64,000 nt of DNA from Klebsiella sp. RHBSTW-00484 (GCF_013705725.1 NZ_CP055482.1:62001-126000); one strand, 5' to 3'. Counted from the first letter of the stretch, positions 55,650 through 64,000 are shown. Notes: generated by a model from the sequence alone, not told the origin. Numbers and translations are program-made.

Positions 55650-57308
55650 TTATTTACTTATTGACTCCGTTACCGCCTGCCAGGTTATAAAGCCACCACT
55701 CAGATTATATGTCCTGAAGCCGTGAGCCTGCAGAATACGGTATGCCACATGCCCGCGCAGGCCACTCTGACATCCTATAAAAATTTCTTTATCTTTAGGC
55801 AATTTTCCAAGGTTTTCCCGCAGGGAATCAAGAGGGATGGATAGCGCGTCAGGATATTCACCAAATTGTTTCAGTTCGGCAGGAGAGCGAATATCAAGTA
55901 AACAATAACTGCCCGGTTCCCGTTGTAACACATCGCTGACATGACATATGACCGTATCTCCTTTCATTACATTTGTCGCCACCATACCAGCCTGGTTAAC
56001 GACGTCCCTTGCACTGTTAAAAGGTGGAGCATAAGTCAGCTCAAGATGTTCGAGATCGTTGACGGTAAGCCCCGCGCGCTGTGCGACAGACAGGACATCG
56101 ATGCGTTTATCAACCCCTTTTTTCCCTGATGCCTGAGCCCCGAGAATTTTACCGGTATCGGGGCTGAACAGCAGTTTCAGACTGATCATCGTTGCCCCCG
56201 GGTAGTAACCGGCATGATCAGCGGCATGGACGTAAACCTTCTCGTATCGGGTGCCATGAACTTTCAGCTGCTTTTCATTCGCACCGACGCTGCCAATACT
56301 CAGCGAAAATACCTTACAAATGGATGTCCCCTGACTGCCATGGTAAAGGCTGTGACGATCTAGCATGTTATCAGCAGCAATGCGTCCCTGGCGGTTGGCG
56401 GGCCCTGCCAGAGGAAAATTAGCGGGTTCCTGAAAGACAAAGTCTGGGGTTTCAACGGCATCCCCCACGGCGTAGATGTCAGGGATACTGGTCTGCATAC
56501 AGGCATTGACGCTTATGCCTCCCCGTTTACCCACTGCGAGCCCGGCTCCTGTGGCAAGGCTGTTCTCAGGTTTTACCCCGATGGCGAGAATAACCATGTC
56601 GGTCTGCAGAAACCCACCCTCAGACAGTGCAACGCGGAATCCCGTCTCTGTCCGCAGTACCTCGGTGAGCGCCGTTCTGAGACGCAGATCCACGCCATGA
56701 CTCCGGATTTCCTGATGCAGGGCAGATGCCATTTCAGGATCAACCGGAGCCATAACCTGTTCCCCCATCTCCAGCAGGGTCACACTGATCCCCCGTTCGC
56801 TCAGAGCCTCCATCACTTCAAGTCCGATAAATCCCCCCCCGACAAGCGTGGTGTGAGCTACGTGATGTTGCTCAATCCACCCCAGGATAGCATCCATGTC
56901 AGTAAGATTTCGCAGCGTAAAGACACCCTCTTCCTGTAGCCCGGGCAAAGGAGGGACAACCGGAGCGGCGCCGGTACTGAGGAGCAGACGATCCCATTCT
57001 TCGCTATAGACCTCCCCTGAGGTCAGATTTTTAACCGTCACCGTTTTATTAACCGGATCCACTGACGTCACTTCATGACAGATACGGACGTCTATGTTAA
57101 AGCGGGATTTAAAATCCTCCGGGGTTTTCAGAATCAGTGACTGCCTTAAAGGAATTTTTCCGCCTATATGATAAGGTAATCCACAGTTGGCGAAAGAGAC
57201 ATCGCTTCCCCGTTCAAACACAACAATACTGACATTCTCTGATAACCGACGAGCTCTGGCTGCAGCGGATGCCCCGCCGGCAACACCACCAACAATCACT
57301 ATTTTCAT
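55650..57308 (-). CDS. CoA-disulfide reductase with C-terminal rhodanese domain (552 aa)
   Basis: The FAD site MKIVIVGGVAGGASAAARAR, the active Cys42 in FANCGLPYHIGG, and the NADH site TTLVGGGFIGLEVMEAL define the CoADR/NADH persulfide reductase family. A rhodanese domain follows (YCLLDIRSPAELKQFG, active Cys in FIGCQSGLRGHVAYR). The fusion reduces CoA- or glutathione-persulfides. The start is ATG 57308. It diverges from an ArsR-type regulator whose cysteine spacing fits a persulfide sensor. Confidence 0.92.
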   Translation of the reverse strand: MKIVIVGGVAGGASAAARARRLSENVSIVVFERGSDVSFANCGLPYHIGGKIPLRQSLILKTPEDFKSRFNIDVRICHEVTSVDPVNKTVTVKNLTSGEVYSEEWDRLLLSTGAAPVVPPLPGLQEEGVFTLRNLTDMDAILGWIEQHHVAHTTLVGGGFIGLEVMEALSERGISVTLLEMGEQVMAPVDPEMASALHQEIRSHGVDLRLRTALTEVLRTETGFRVALSEGGFLQTDMVILAIGVKPENSLATGAGLAVGKRGGISVNACMQTSIPDIYAVGDAVETPDFVFQEPANFPLAGPANRQGRIAADNMLDRHSLYHGSQGTSICKVFSLSIGSVGANEKQLKVHGTRYEKVYVHAADHAGYYPGATMISLKLLFSPDTGKILGAQASGKKGVDKRIDVLSVAQRAGLTVNDLEHLELTYAPPFNSARDVVNQAGMVATNVMKGDTVICHVSDVLQREPGSYCLLDIRSPAELKQFGEYPDALSIPLDSLRENLGKLPKDKEIFIGCQSGLRGHVAYRILQAHGFRTYNLSGGFITWQAVTESISK

Positions 57309-57418
57309 TACATCCTCTCTGTTCACCCGGGGCAAAAATGCCTGCCAGATATAATCGTTTCCCCGGGCCGGCAGGACGCTGCAGACCTGACGAACACGAT
57401 GGCAAAATTACGATACCG

Positions 57419-57430
57419 TTAGTATACTAA
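57419..57430. promoter_or_regulatory. Operator-like palindrome between reductase and regulator
   Basis: TTAGTATACTAA is a perfect 12 bp palindrome in an AT-rich region, 40 bases upstream of the arsR-type start and 111 upstream of the reductase start. ArsR-family repressors bind such AT-rich palindromes, so it probably controls both genes. Confidence 0.55.
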
Positions 57431-57469
57431 ATTATATTATATAAAAACACATAGTATGAGAAATCAGCA

Positions 57470-57820
57470 ATGCTCATGAATGAAGACACAAAACGTCAGA
57501 CAGATATGAAGAATGCGGCCCTGAGGGCAGCAGATGTCTTACGGGGACTGGCCAACAGCGACCGGTTGCTGTTGATGTGTCAGTTAAGCCTGGGGGAAGC
57601 GAATGTGGCCGGGCTGGAAGCGGCGGTCGGTATCACTCAGCCGACCCTGTCCCAGCAGCTGGGTGTAATGCGCCGCCTGAAGCTGGTCGAGACCCGACGG
57701 GCAGGTAAAATGGTATATTACCGTATTGAGGATAACCGTATCATGACGTTGTTAAATACCTTATATGATCTCTACTGCCCGCAGGCAGGCACCGGTAAAG
57801 GAAGCCATAACAACGAATAA
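57470..57820 (+). CDS. ArsR-family regulator, BigR/SqrR-like (116 aa)
   Basis: The winged helix (GITQPTLSQQLGVMRRLKLV, ETRRAGKMVYYRIED) is complete. Cys37 (LLMCQLSLGE) and Cys103 (DLYCPQ) are 66 residues apart, the same spacing as Cys42 and Cys108 of BigR, where a disulfide or polysulfide bridge releases the repressor. With the divergent persulfide reductase, this is probably a persulfide-responsive repressor. ATG 57476 is an alternative start. Confidence 0.88.
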   Translation: MLMNEDTKRQTDMKNAALRAADVLRGLANSDRLLLMCQLSLGEANVAGLEAAVGITQPTLSQQLGVMRRLKLVETRRAGKMVYYRIEDNRIMTLLNTLYDLYCPQAGTGKGSHNNE

Positions 57821-58040
57821 TATGATCCTGCTTTCCCCGTAAACCGTTTTATCCATGCATCATTAACCCTGTTCAGGCTGTGAAATGCCAGACCGGAACC
57901 TGCGATACCTTAACGGGAAAACAACAGTGGTCCGGATATACCAGCCGATGATGCCCGTCACGGACTGTATTTCTCGTTCACGCATTCACTGATTAACCCA
58001 CTGATTCAATGGTGTTTAATACTGTGACGGTCAGAAAAAA

Positions 58041-58091
58041 CAGCCACAGGAACACGGATGATTCTGCACTGTCAGTAATAGCCTGTGGCTG
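58041..58091. terminator. Hairpin between arsR-type gene and dps
   Basis: CAGCCACAGG (58041-58050) pairs with CCTGTGGCTG (58082-58091) around a 31-base loop; AAAAAA precedes the left arm and a T-run follows at 58100. It could terminate in both directions between the convergent genes. The remaining bases 57821-58124 show no gene. Confidence 0.5.
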
Positions 58092-58124
58092 ACAAACCGT
58101 TTTTTCTGCTGCCACGGGGTGACA

Positions 58125-58601
58125 TTATTCAAGCAGGCTACGCAACATCCAGGCAGTTTTCTCATGTAACTGGATACGTTGTGTAAGCAGATCTGCTGTG
58201 GCTTCATCATTCGCATTATTAACGAGCGGGAACAGGGAGCGTGCAGTTTTAACCACGGTCTCCTGGCCCTGGACAAGATTTTCAATCATGTTTTTTGCTG
58301 CCGGAATATCCTTATCTTCATTAACCGCTGTTAAACGTGAAAATTCATGATATGTGCCGGGCGCGAAGCATCCGAGCGAGCGTATACGTTCAGCGATATC
58401 ATCAACGGCAGTGGCCAGCTCATTGTATTGATTTTCAAACATTAAATGTAAGCTGTTAAACATGGGGCCAGTTACATTCCAGTGATAGTAATGTGTTTTT
58501 ATATACAGGGTATAGGTGTCAGCAAGAAGCCGGGACAGGCCGTCTGCAATCTCCACCCGGGATGATTCAGCAATACCAATATCAATGATTTGTTTACTCA
58601 T
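58125..58601 (-). CDS. dps: Dps-family ferritin-like DNA protection protein (158 aa)
   Basis: Dps stores iron and protects DNA from peroxide. The ferroxidase residues are visible: [20 protein letters not shown], then [20 protein letters not shown]. Length is typical. The N-terminal tail lacks the lysines of E. coli Dps, so DNA binding may be weak. It diverges from no gene; its promoter lies in the 58602-58715 gap. Confidence 0.92.
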   Translation of the reverse strand: MSKQIIDIGIAESSRVEIADGLSRLLADTYTLYIKTHYYHWNVTGPMFNSLHLMFENQYNELATAVDDIAERIRSLGCFAPGTYHEFSRLTAVNEDKDIPAAKNMIENLVQGQETVVKTARSLFPLVNNANDEATADLLTQRIQLHEKTAWMLRSLLE

Positions 58602-58715
58602 AACTACCTCTTACACGGTTTCAGTGGAATATACGATATGCGATTATTCTTTCCGGTCTGAGCAAAACACGCCTCAAATTTTTATAATAACCAGGTACAC
58701 CTGTCGTCTGTCACA

Positions 58716-59153
58716 CTAGCGATGCGCCAGAGCAATATCCTGCGACGGAACAATGAATTTCGCCGTGGCACGTGCCACTGTCTGCTGTCCTTTTGTCAGC
58801 CATGCTTCAAGCAGGTAAATCCCCCTGCGTTGCCCAAGCAGTCTGGCACATACCATCAGTTTGTCTCCGGTACAAACGGGTGAAATGAATCTTACCGTCA
58901 GTTCAGCCGTCAGGGCTTGCACACCCTGCATGAACAAACAATGAGTCATTGCTGCATCCAGCAGGGTACTCGTCATTCCGCCATGTAAAAGACCCGTATA
59001 CCCCTGATGCCTGTGATTGGCCGTGTAGTCCGCACATACAGAGCCATCCGGGTGCTCTGAAAACATTAAGTTCACCGTATCAGGGTTGTTGTCGCGGGAA
59101 CTACAGACCATACAACAGGTATGGGCCTTTCTGGCATCAAGATAACAATTCAT
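58716..59153 (-). CDS. PaaI/hotdog-fold thioesterase (145 aa)
   Basis: The hotdog motif HQGYTGLLHGGMTSTLLDAA and the later VRFISPVCTGDKLMVCARLL match PaaI-type acyl-CoA thioesterases (HGG-x-x-x-x-LLD). The N-terminus carries CCMVC, an extra cysteine cluster (residues 13-17) that could bind metal. It lies between dps and the NifX-like gene on the same strand. Confidence 0.88.
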   Translation of the reverse strand: MNCYLDARKAHTCCMVCSSRDNNPDTVNLMFSEHPDGSVCADYTANHRHQGYTGLLHGGMTSTLLDAAMTHCLFMQGVQALTAELTVRFISPVCTGDKLMVCARLLGQRRGIYLLEAWLTKGQQTVARATAKFIVPSQDIALAHR

Positions 59154-59313
59154 CTGTTTCTGCTCAGCGTCCGGTTGTACTGACGGGAGGCATCCGGAAT
59201 TCAGTCAGCTGAGGGGCTCCCCCGGCATCATTACTGCCTCCTCCACACATTCCGGCTCCTGGTTTATACACAATACGGGTCTGATAAAAATCACCGCCCG
59301 TGATGAAATAAAC

Positions 59314-59775
59314 TCATGAATGGCAACAGCGCCCGTTTCCGTGATGATGCTGACGCCCACCCTGGCACGCATTTTCTGCTGTGTTCCCGTCAGAGTGACA
59401 GCATTTTTTCCCTTTCGCCTCATGATGAAAGGACTGGCGTCCCTGCTCCGGCTTATTCAGTTCAGTCAGAACACGGGTATCCGGATCACACAGTTCAGTG
59501 AACAAACGACGACCACAGTCAGTCTGGTACACCGCGATCTGATGCCCCAGTAATTTACCCAGCATCCGTTCCCCGATGTTACGGACCACAACGCGGCTGA
59601 CTTGCTGTTGAACCAGCAGGTCAACCAGCTTCCGTTTACCTGAACAATCTGCGCCCAGCGCGGGATTTTCTGTCCGGCTGAGCTCCACACCGCGCTCATC
59701 CACCAGGACAAGGTGACTCGCTTTGGTAAAATGATTTGCTACCCGGTCGTCATTCACTGGAATGGCTGTGATCAT
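59314..59775 (-). CDS. NifX/NafY-like Fe-Mo cluster-binding domain protein (153 aa)
   Basis: The dinitrogenase iron-molybdenum cofactor fold is indicated by ITAIPVNDDRVANHFTKASH, VVVRNIGERMLGKLLGHQIA and VYQTDCGRRLF. Such proteins outside nitrogen fixation carry iron-sulfur or metal clusters. The tail is rich in Cys and His (KKCCHSDGNTAENACQGGRQ, HHHGNGRCCHS), a likely metal-binding region. It overlaps the DUF134 gene by 26 bases, so the two are coupled. Confidence 0.85.
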   Translation of the reverse strand: MITAIPVNDDRVANHFTKASHLVLVDERGVELSRTENPALGADCSGKRKLVDLLVQQQVSRVVVRNIGERMLGKLLGHQIAVYQTDCGRRLFTELCDPDTRVLTELNKPEQGRQSFHHEAKGKKCCHSDGNTAENACQGGRQHHHGNGRCCHS

Positions 59776-60070
59776 CTTGTGTAACTCCTTCCCTTTCAGA
59801 GTGCATTATTAAGGCCTTGCCCTGAGTGAGACAGTCCACAACCTTAAAACGGGCTGCTTTCAGGACATTGGCCAGTGTCTGCCTTGAAACCCCCATTGCA
59901 ACAGCCGCTTCCTGCTGTTGCATGCCCAGTAAATCGACCAGCCGTAACGCTTCAAACTCATCTTCTTTTAAATGAACATGTTCAAGCTGGCTCATCGGTC
60001 GCGCATTGGGCTTAAAACAGGTATCCGCAGGGCGGCCACAGATGTTACGGGGAATTCTGGGTCTTGGCAT
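59750..60070 (-). CDS. DUF134 (UPF0251) DNA-binding protein (106 aa)
   Basis: MPRPRIPRNICGRPADTCFK-P begins the family, with its conserved cysteines; a sigma-like helix-turn-helix follows (QQQEAAVAMGVSRQTLANVL). DUF134 proteins nearly always neighbour NifX-like genes and are presumed regulators. Two direct repeats, TGGCATATGC, sit just upstream. The C-terminal HSHS tail may bind metal. Confidence 0.88.
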   Translation of the reverse strand: MPRPRIPRNICGRPADTCFKPNARPMSQLEHVHLKEDEFEALRLVDLLGMQQQEAAVAMGVSRQTLANVLKAARFKVVDCLTQGKALIMHSEREGVTQDDHSHSSE

Positions 60071-60083
60071 GAAGGCTCCTTAT

Positions 60084-60122
60084 TGGCATATGCTGTATAT
60101 ACACTCATAAACTGGCATATGC
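60084..60122. promoter_or_regulatory. Two TGGCATATGC repeats upstream of the DUF134 gene
   Basis: TGGCATATGCtgtATATAC begins at 60084 and TGGCATATGCaATATAC at 60113, 29 bases apart. Each contains the palindrome GCATATGC. They lie 14-52 bases upstream of the start and probably form the operator and promoter region. Confidence 0.6.
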
Positions 60123-60274
60123 AATATACTCTGCTCACCGGTGGAGAATTTTTTGCTTTACCCTGGAGTCTGTAAGTGGGCAGCAGGTCATGAGAGATGA
60201 AGAGAAAGAAAACAGATACTGTATGAGACTCAATTTAAAGTGCTGCCATAAGGGGGTCGTCTCAGAAAACGGAA

Positions 60275-61601
60275 TCTATGGTCACTCCCGTTTTTGCAAC
60301 ACCGATTTTGACGACAAGTTGGCTTGCTTGAATCTATCCGGCGTCTGAATGGGATTTTATTCCCGCGCCTTGATGAGTTCCGCGCCTGATGAACCTCCAG
60401 AAAATATACGGCTTCAATGAGCCTTTCCGTTTTACAGGTTCCTCAACAGGCCGGTGGGCCGTTAGTATCATCAATATCAGTATTCGCAAAACCAGATCAG
60501 TAATTCTTTAAACCGGTGTATTTCTGCCGTTATGCTACATAAGTTTGCTGTCGTGCCGTTAGGGCCCAGGCTATTCTGGCCAGCTTGTTTGCCAGAGCAC
60601 AAGTGACGACAAAGTTGCTTTTCCGGCACAGTAAATCCCTGACCCAATCGGCCAATTTGCCAGACTGGTGTTCCAGTTTTTGTATGAATACCCTGGCACA
60701 TTGAACCAACAAAGTTCGGATCTTTTTATTACCTCGCTTACTAATTCCCAGCAATGTCGTCCTACCTCCCGTGCTGTACTGCCGAGGTACAAGCCCTGTT
60801 GCCGCCGCAAAGTCACGGCTGCTGGCGTACTGCTTCCCGTCGCCAATCTCAGTTGAAATAGTACTCGCTGTCAGTGTTCCGACGCAGGGAATGCTCAGCA
60901 AGCGCTGTCCAACCTCATCTTCGTCCAACTTTCGTTTCAACTGGGATTCCAAATCTTTAATCTGCTCAACAAGATAGTGATAATGCTGTTGTAATTTCAG
61001 CAATAACTGGCTGAGGTAAAGAGGCAAACTATTATCCTCAAGAATGGTACTCAGTCGGCTAATAACGGCAGCTCCTCGGGGAACGCTAATGCCAAATTCC
61101 AGCAGAAAAGCATGCATTTGATTGGTTGTTTTTACCTTATCCTGAACCAGGGATTCACGGACACGATGCAGAGCCCGCATTGCCTGCTGAGATTCCGTTC
61201 TGGGCTGCACAAAACGCATAGACGGACGCGATGCAGCTTCACAAATAGCTTCGGCGTCGACAAAGTCGTTTTTATTGCTTTTAACGAACGGGCGGACAAA
61301 TTGTGGTGATATCAGCTTTGGGGAATGCCCCAACTCTTCCAACTTGCGTGCCATAAAGTGAGAACCGCCACAGGCTTCCATTGCGATGGTTGTAGCGGGG
61401 CATGTCGCCAAAAATTCGATCAACTTTGGCCGGGTAAATTTTTTACGGTAAACAGCCTTCCCGCGACGATCCTGGCAATGAATATGGAAAGAGTTTTTAC
61501 CCAGATCGATACCAATGAGCGCAATGTTTTCCATGATAGTTCTCCGAATGAAAGCCTGTCCTCAGCATAGTACCGGGAAGGAGGGAGTGACCATCTCATT
61601 A
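60275..61601 (-). mobile_element. IS5075/IS4321-type element, 1327 bp (copy 3)
   Basis: It has the same boundaries relative to the 38 bp repeat, the same orientation and the same encoded protein as copy 2. Near-identity of copies 2 and 3 means one is a recent copy of the other. Confidence 0.93.
60530..61534 (-). CDS. IS110-family transposase (334 aa), copy 3
   Basis: The protein is identical to copy 2; the DEDD and Transposase_20 domains are intact. Confidence 0.93.
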   Translation of the reverse strand: MENIALIGIDLGKNSFHIHCQDRRGKAVYRKKFTRPKLIEFLATCPATTIAMEACGGSHFMARKLEELGHSPKLISPQFVRPFVKSNKNDFVDAEAICEAASRPSMRFVQPRTESQQAMRALHRVRESLVQDKVKTTNQMHAFLLEFGISVPRGAAVISRLSTILEDNSLPLYLSQLLLKLQQHYHYLVEQIKDLESQLKRKLDEDEVGQRLLSIPCVGTLTASTISTEIGDGKQYASSRDFAAATGLVPRQYSTGGRTTLLGISKRGNKKIRTLLVQCARVFIQKLEHQSGKLADWVRDLLCRKSNFVVTCALANKLARIAWALTARQQTYVA

Positions 61602-61682
61602 AATAAAGCACGTTAAGCCCATTGCAGACTCTAGATATTGACGAGTACGTCGGGTTTTCTCTTGTTTGAGTTGCCTCTTGTG

Positions 61683-61710
61683 GTAAGATAGTAATCAATT
61701 ACTATCTTAC
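61683..61710. promoter_or_regulatory. Perfect 28 bp palindrome, probable TetR operator
   Basis: GTAAGATAGTAAT-ca-ATTACTATCTTAC has 13 bp perfect arms around a two-base centre. It ends five bases before the tetR-type start region and overlaps the likely promoter, so autorepression of the efflux operon is probable. Confidence 0.8.
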
Positions 61711-61715
61711 AAGGA

Positions 61716-62330
61716 GTGCTCGTGGACACCCATCCAAAGCATCTGCCGGCCGATGAACGTCGTGCCGTAACTGTCGAGTCCGTCGTGGCGCTTGCCGGTT
61801 CACAAAACCCAAGCGAGATAACCACTGCGGCTATCGCTAAACACATGAACTTGACCCAGGGTGCGCTGTTTCGGCACTTCCCGAACAAGGAAGCCATTTG
61901 GCAGGCGGTCATGGAGTGGGTAGCAGAGCGCCTATTAGCCAGAATCGATCGATCCGCACAAGGAATCGAGTCGCCCTTGGCAGCCATGGAGGCGATGTTC
62001 ATGAGTCATATCGAATTCGTAGCTGAGCACCCAGGCGTGCCAAGAATGATGTTTGGTGAGCTTCAGCGTGCCGAATCGACACCGGCCAAGCGCATGGTGC
62101 AAACCTTGATTCAGCGCTACGGCGAACGTTTGCATCGTCTCATCGAGAAAGGCAAGGCCAGCGGCGAGTTGTCTCCCTCGCTTGACAACGAGGCGGCGGC
62201 AACGCTGTTCATTGGCACGATCCAGGGCTTGGTCATGCAATCGCTGTTGGCGGGTGATGTGGGACGTATGCACCGCGATGCGCCGCGCGTCTTTGCAATT
62301 TATCGGCGTGGCATAAGGAGTGCGCAATGA
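61716..62330 (+). CDS. TetR-family repressor (204 aa)
   Basis: The N-terminal helix-turn-helix (ITTAAIAKHMNLTQGALFRH-FPNKEAIW) is classical TetR. The C-terminal domain is of the TetR_C type with an unknown ligand. The start is GTG 61716 or GTG 61722, behind AAGGAG. Its stop overlaps the hlyD start (ATGA), so repressor and pump are one operon. Confidence 0.92.
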   Translation: MLVDTHPKHLPADERRAVTVESVVALAGSQNPSEITTAAIAKHMNLTQGALFRHFPNKEAIWQAVMEWVAERLLARIDRSAQGIESPLAAMEAMFMSHIEFVAEHPGVPRMMFGELQRAESTPAKRMVQTLIQRYGERLHRLIEKGKASGELSPSLDNEAAATLFIGTIQGLVMQSLLAGDVGRMHRDAPRVFAIYRRGIRSAQ

Positions 62331-63478
62331 AAAAGTTACCCTTGCAAGGCCGCACCCTGGCACTGCTTGCCGTCATCATTCCTTTGCTGGTGCTTTTTAT
62401 TTATGTCGGTCTGCGATCAGGGCCGCTCGCCCCGGTCGCTGTGACGGTGGCAAGCGTGGAATCACAGGCTATCACACCGGCGCTGTTCGGCATCGGCACG
62501 GTGGAGGCGCGCTACACCTACAAGATCGGACCGACGTTTGCCGGGCGCGTCAAACGCCTGGAGGTGCATGTAGGCGACCAGGTCAAGGCCGGACAGGTGC
62601 TCGGCGAGATGGAGCCGGTCGACCTTGATGATCGGGTGCGCTCACAGGAGTCTGTATTCAAGCGGGCGGAAGCGGCTTTGCGCGAGGCAGAAGCCCGGCA
62701 AGCCTACGCGCAAACCCAGGCGCGCCGCTATGAGCAATTGTTTGCGGTGCGCTCGACCAGCGAGGAAATCGTCACCACCAAGCGGCAGGAACTGCAGATC
62801 GCCGATGCCGCCCTATCCGCCGCTCGGGAAGATATTGCCCGGGCACGCTCCGACCGCGAAGCACTCGTCGCGCAGCGGAGCAATCTGCGCCTGATCGCGC
62901 CGGTCGACGGTGTAGTCGCCGTGCGCGATGCCGATCCCGGCACGACCATCGTCGCGGGCCAGGCCGTGGTGGAAGTGATCGACCCCAAGAGTTTGTGGAT
63001 CAATGTGCGCTTCGACCAGATCAGCGCATCGGGGCTGGCTGGGGGGCTGCCGGCTCATATCGTCCTGCGTTCGCGTGGTGGCCAGACCTTGAAAGGTCGC
63101 GTGCTGCGGGTGGAACCCAAGGCCGACGCGGTAACCGAGGAAACGCTTGCCAAGGTGACATTCGATAACAAACCAGAACCTTTGCCACCAGTGGGTGAAC
63201 TGGCCGAAGTCACGGTTGACTTGCCGGCGCTCCCGGCCGCTCCACTGATCCCCAACGCTGCCGTCCAGCGTGAAGGCGATAAAGTTGGTGTCTGGCAAAT
63301 CGTGGATGGTGATCTGCATTTCTCCCCGGTCAAGCTCGGCACTTCCGACCTCAATGGTTACGTGCAGGTGCGCGAAGGGCTCAAGAATGGGGACCAGGTT
63401 GTGACCTATAGCGAAAAGGCACTGACGGCGCGCAGCCGCATCCATGTGGTCGAGCATATCCCGGGAGTTTCACGATGA
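62327..63478 (+). CDS. HlyD/MacA-type efflux membrane fusion protein (383 aa)
   Basis: One N-terminal membrane helix (LALLAVIIPLLVLFIYVGL) leads into the lipoyl and coiled-coil parts (GRVKRLEVHVGDQVKAGQVL, LIAPVDGVVAVRDADPG) and the beta-barrel domain. It links an inner-membrane pump to the outer membrane. The stop overlaps the ABC permease start. The substrate is unknown. Confidence 0.92.
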   Translation: MKKLPLQGRTLALLAVIIPLLVLFIYVGLRSGPLAPVAVTVASVESQAITPALFGIGTVEARYTYKIGPTFAGRVKRLEVHVGDQVKAGQVLGEMEPVDLDDRVRSQESVFKRAEAALREAEARQAYAQTQARRYEQLFAVRSTSEEIVTTKRQELQIADAALSAAREDIARARSDREALVAQRSNLRLIAPVDGVVAVRDADPGTTIVAGQAVVEVIDPKSLWINVRFDQISASGLAGGLPAHIVLRSRGGQTLKGRVLRVEPKADAVTEETLAKVTFDNKPEPLPPVGELAEVTVDLPALPAAPLIPNAAVQREGDKVGVWQIVDGDLHFSPVKLGTSDLNGYVQVREGLKNGDQVVTYSEKALTARSRIHVVEHIPGVSR

Positions 63479-64000
63479 TCAGCCTGGCCGGCCGCGACAT
63501 TCTCCATGCCTGGGGGAAATTCGTCTTCACCGGCATCGGTCTGGGTCTGCTGATCGGCGTCACCCTAGTCATGGCTGGGGTGTACCGAGGCATGGTGGAC
63601 GACGGCAAGGCGTTGCTCGACAACAGTGGCGCTGACCTTTGGGTGGTGCAAAAGGATACTCTGGGTCCTTATGCGGAGTCGTCCAGCCTCAACGATGACG
63701 TGTATCGCGCCATTCTCGCCATGCCGGGAGTCTCACAGGCAGCGAACGCGACCTACCTGACCATGCAGGTACGCAAGGGCGAGAGTGATGTACGCACCAT
63801 GGTGGTCGGCATCGCGCCCGGTGCGTTGGGGGCTACACCCGGATGGCCTCCTTATCTCGTCGCTGGACGCCAGATCACGCGCGGTCACTACGAGGCTGTG
63901 GCCGACATCGCCACCGGCTTCAAACTGGGAGATCGTCTTACCATTCGCCGCAATCATTACACCGTCGTGGGGCTGACACGGCGTATGGTGTCGTCCAGCG
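63475..64000 (+). CDS. MacB/FtsX-type ABC transporter permease (partial at window end)
   Basis: The N-terminal helix (KFVFTGIGLGLLIGVTLVMA) and the periplasmic MacB-type domain (DLWVVQKDTLGPYAESSSLN) are seen for 175 residues before the window ends. With the HlyD protein it would form a MacAB-like tripartite pump. An ATPase gene is expected downstream. Confidence 0.85.
   Translation, partial: MISLAGRDILHAWGKFVFTGIGLGLLIGVTLVMAGVYRGMVDDGKALLDNSGADLWVVQKDTLGPYAESSSLNDDVYRAILAMPGVSQAANATYLTMQVRKGESDVRTMVVGIAPGALGATPGWPPYLVAGRQITRGHYEAVADIATGFKLGDRLTIRRNHYTVVGLTRRMVSSS

Larger units (their letters stand above)
60253..61617. repeat. 38 bp Tn3-type end split by IS5075 (copy 3)
   Basis: The parts are 60253-60274 and 61602-61617. 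The inner part reads AATAAAGCACGTTAAG, one base different from the other two (CACGCTAAG), so this is the end of a related but separate transposon. The interior lies to the right and begins with the tetR-hlyD-ABC operon. Confidence 0.9.

Noticed and set aside
59205..59423. 72-codon minus-strand frame overlapping the end of the NifX-like gene
   Set aside because: It overlaps the Cys/His-rich tail in another frame and has no recognised sequence; the NifX-like frame is the coherent one.

Overview
The window is a patchwork of plasmid-type DNA. The backbone pieces at about 1-13 kb and 46-60 kb carry an Hha-like protein, a Cre-type resolvase, a hipBA operon, IS26, IS5075/IS4321-type elements, IS30, Tn7-type remnants and an enterobacterial-style persulfide/iron cluster. 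This suggests a large plasmid of Klebsiella, Enterobacter or a relative. No replication gene is visible, so I name no replicon.

Region by region: (1) 1-12.6 kb is accessory backbone. It holds two hypothetical genes, a Cre-like tyrosine recombinase, an hha homologue, a secreted protein, a CoiA-like protein, and small unknown genes. It also holds a three-gene operon (trypsin-like protease, glycine-rich membrane protein, 462-residue unknown protein) whose third gene is split by a 1336 bp IS3-family element, and hipBA behind four evenly spaced operators. (2) 12.7-14.2 kb is scrap: the C-terminus of tnsD, the N-terminus of tnsE and a truncated istB. (3) 14.2-45.1 kb is GC-rich alphaproteobacterial (sphingomonad-like) DNA. 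It carries a redox-stress island (GST, MsrA, MsrB, a second MsrA, hydrolase-OsmC fusion, two MDR oxidoreductases, RclC-like protein, two cysteine-bearing MarR regulators, two LysR regulators, YeeE/YedE, RidA, thioredoxin-like, DM13, MFS and CorA proteins) and the end of a trb conjugation operon (trbF', trbG, trbI, DUF2274). It is interrupted by a complete Tn3-family transposon (30.7-38.2 kb) carrying a HEPN/MNT pair. (4) 45.1-48.5 kb is one end of a second Tn3-family (Tn5403-like) element whose cargo is two TIR proteins and a two-helix membrane protein, a likely anti-phage module. (5) 48.5-54.7 kb is an IS26-rearranged zone: a 902 bp perfect inverted repeat encloses a truncated chemoreceptor, an IS3 fragment and an IS30 fragment, followed by a third Tn3-family end and an ISL3 fragment. 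(6) 54.9-60.1 kb carries a methyltransferase-like protein, CoA-disulfide reductase-rhodanese, an ArsR/BigR-like regulator, Dps, a thioesterase, a NifX-like protein and a DUF134 regulator. (7) From 60.25 kb a fourth Tn3-type end, again split by IS5075, leads into a tetR-hlyD-ABC permease operon that runs off the window.

Two themes stand out. Three IS5075/IS4321-type copies (1327 bp each) sit at exactly the same position inside 38 bp Tn3-type terminal repeats. In the sphingomonad segment, a 19 bp palindrome close to TATATGCGCGACGCATATA recurs upstream of both marR genes, the rclC-like gene and the lysR/hydrolase pair. This points to a MarR-controlled oxidative or reactive-chlorine stress regulon that has moved into an enterobacterial plasmid. 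The other candidate new systems are the protease/membrane/unknown operon at 6.2-10.3 kb and the TIR/membrane-protein cargo at 45.2-47.5 kb.
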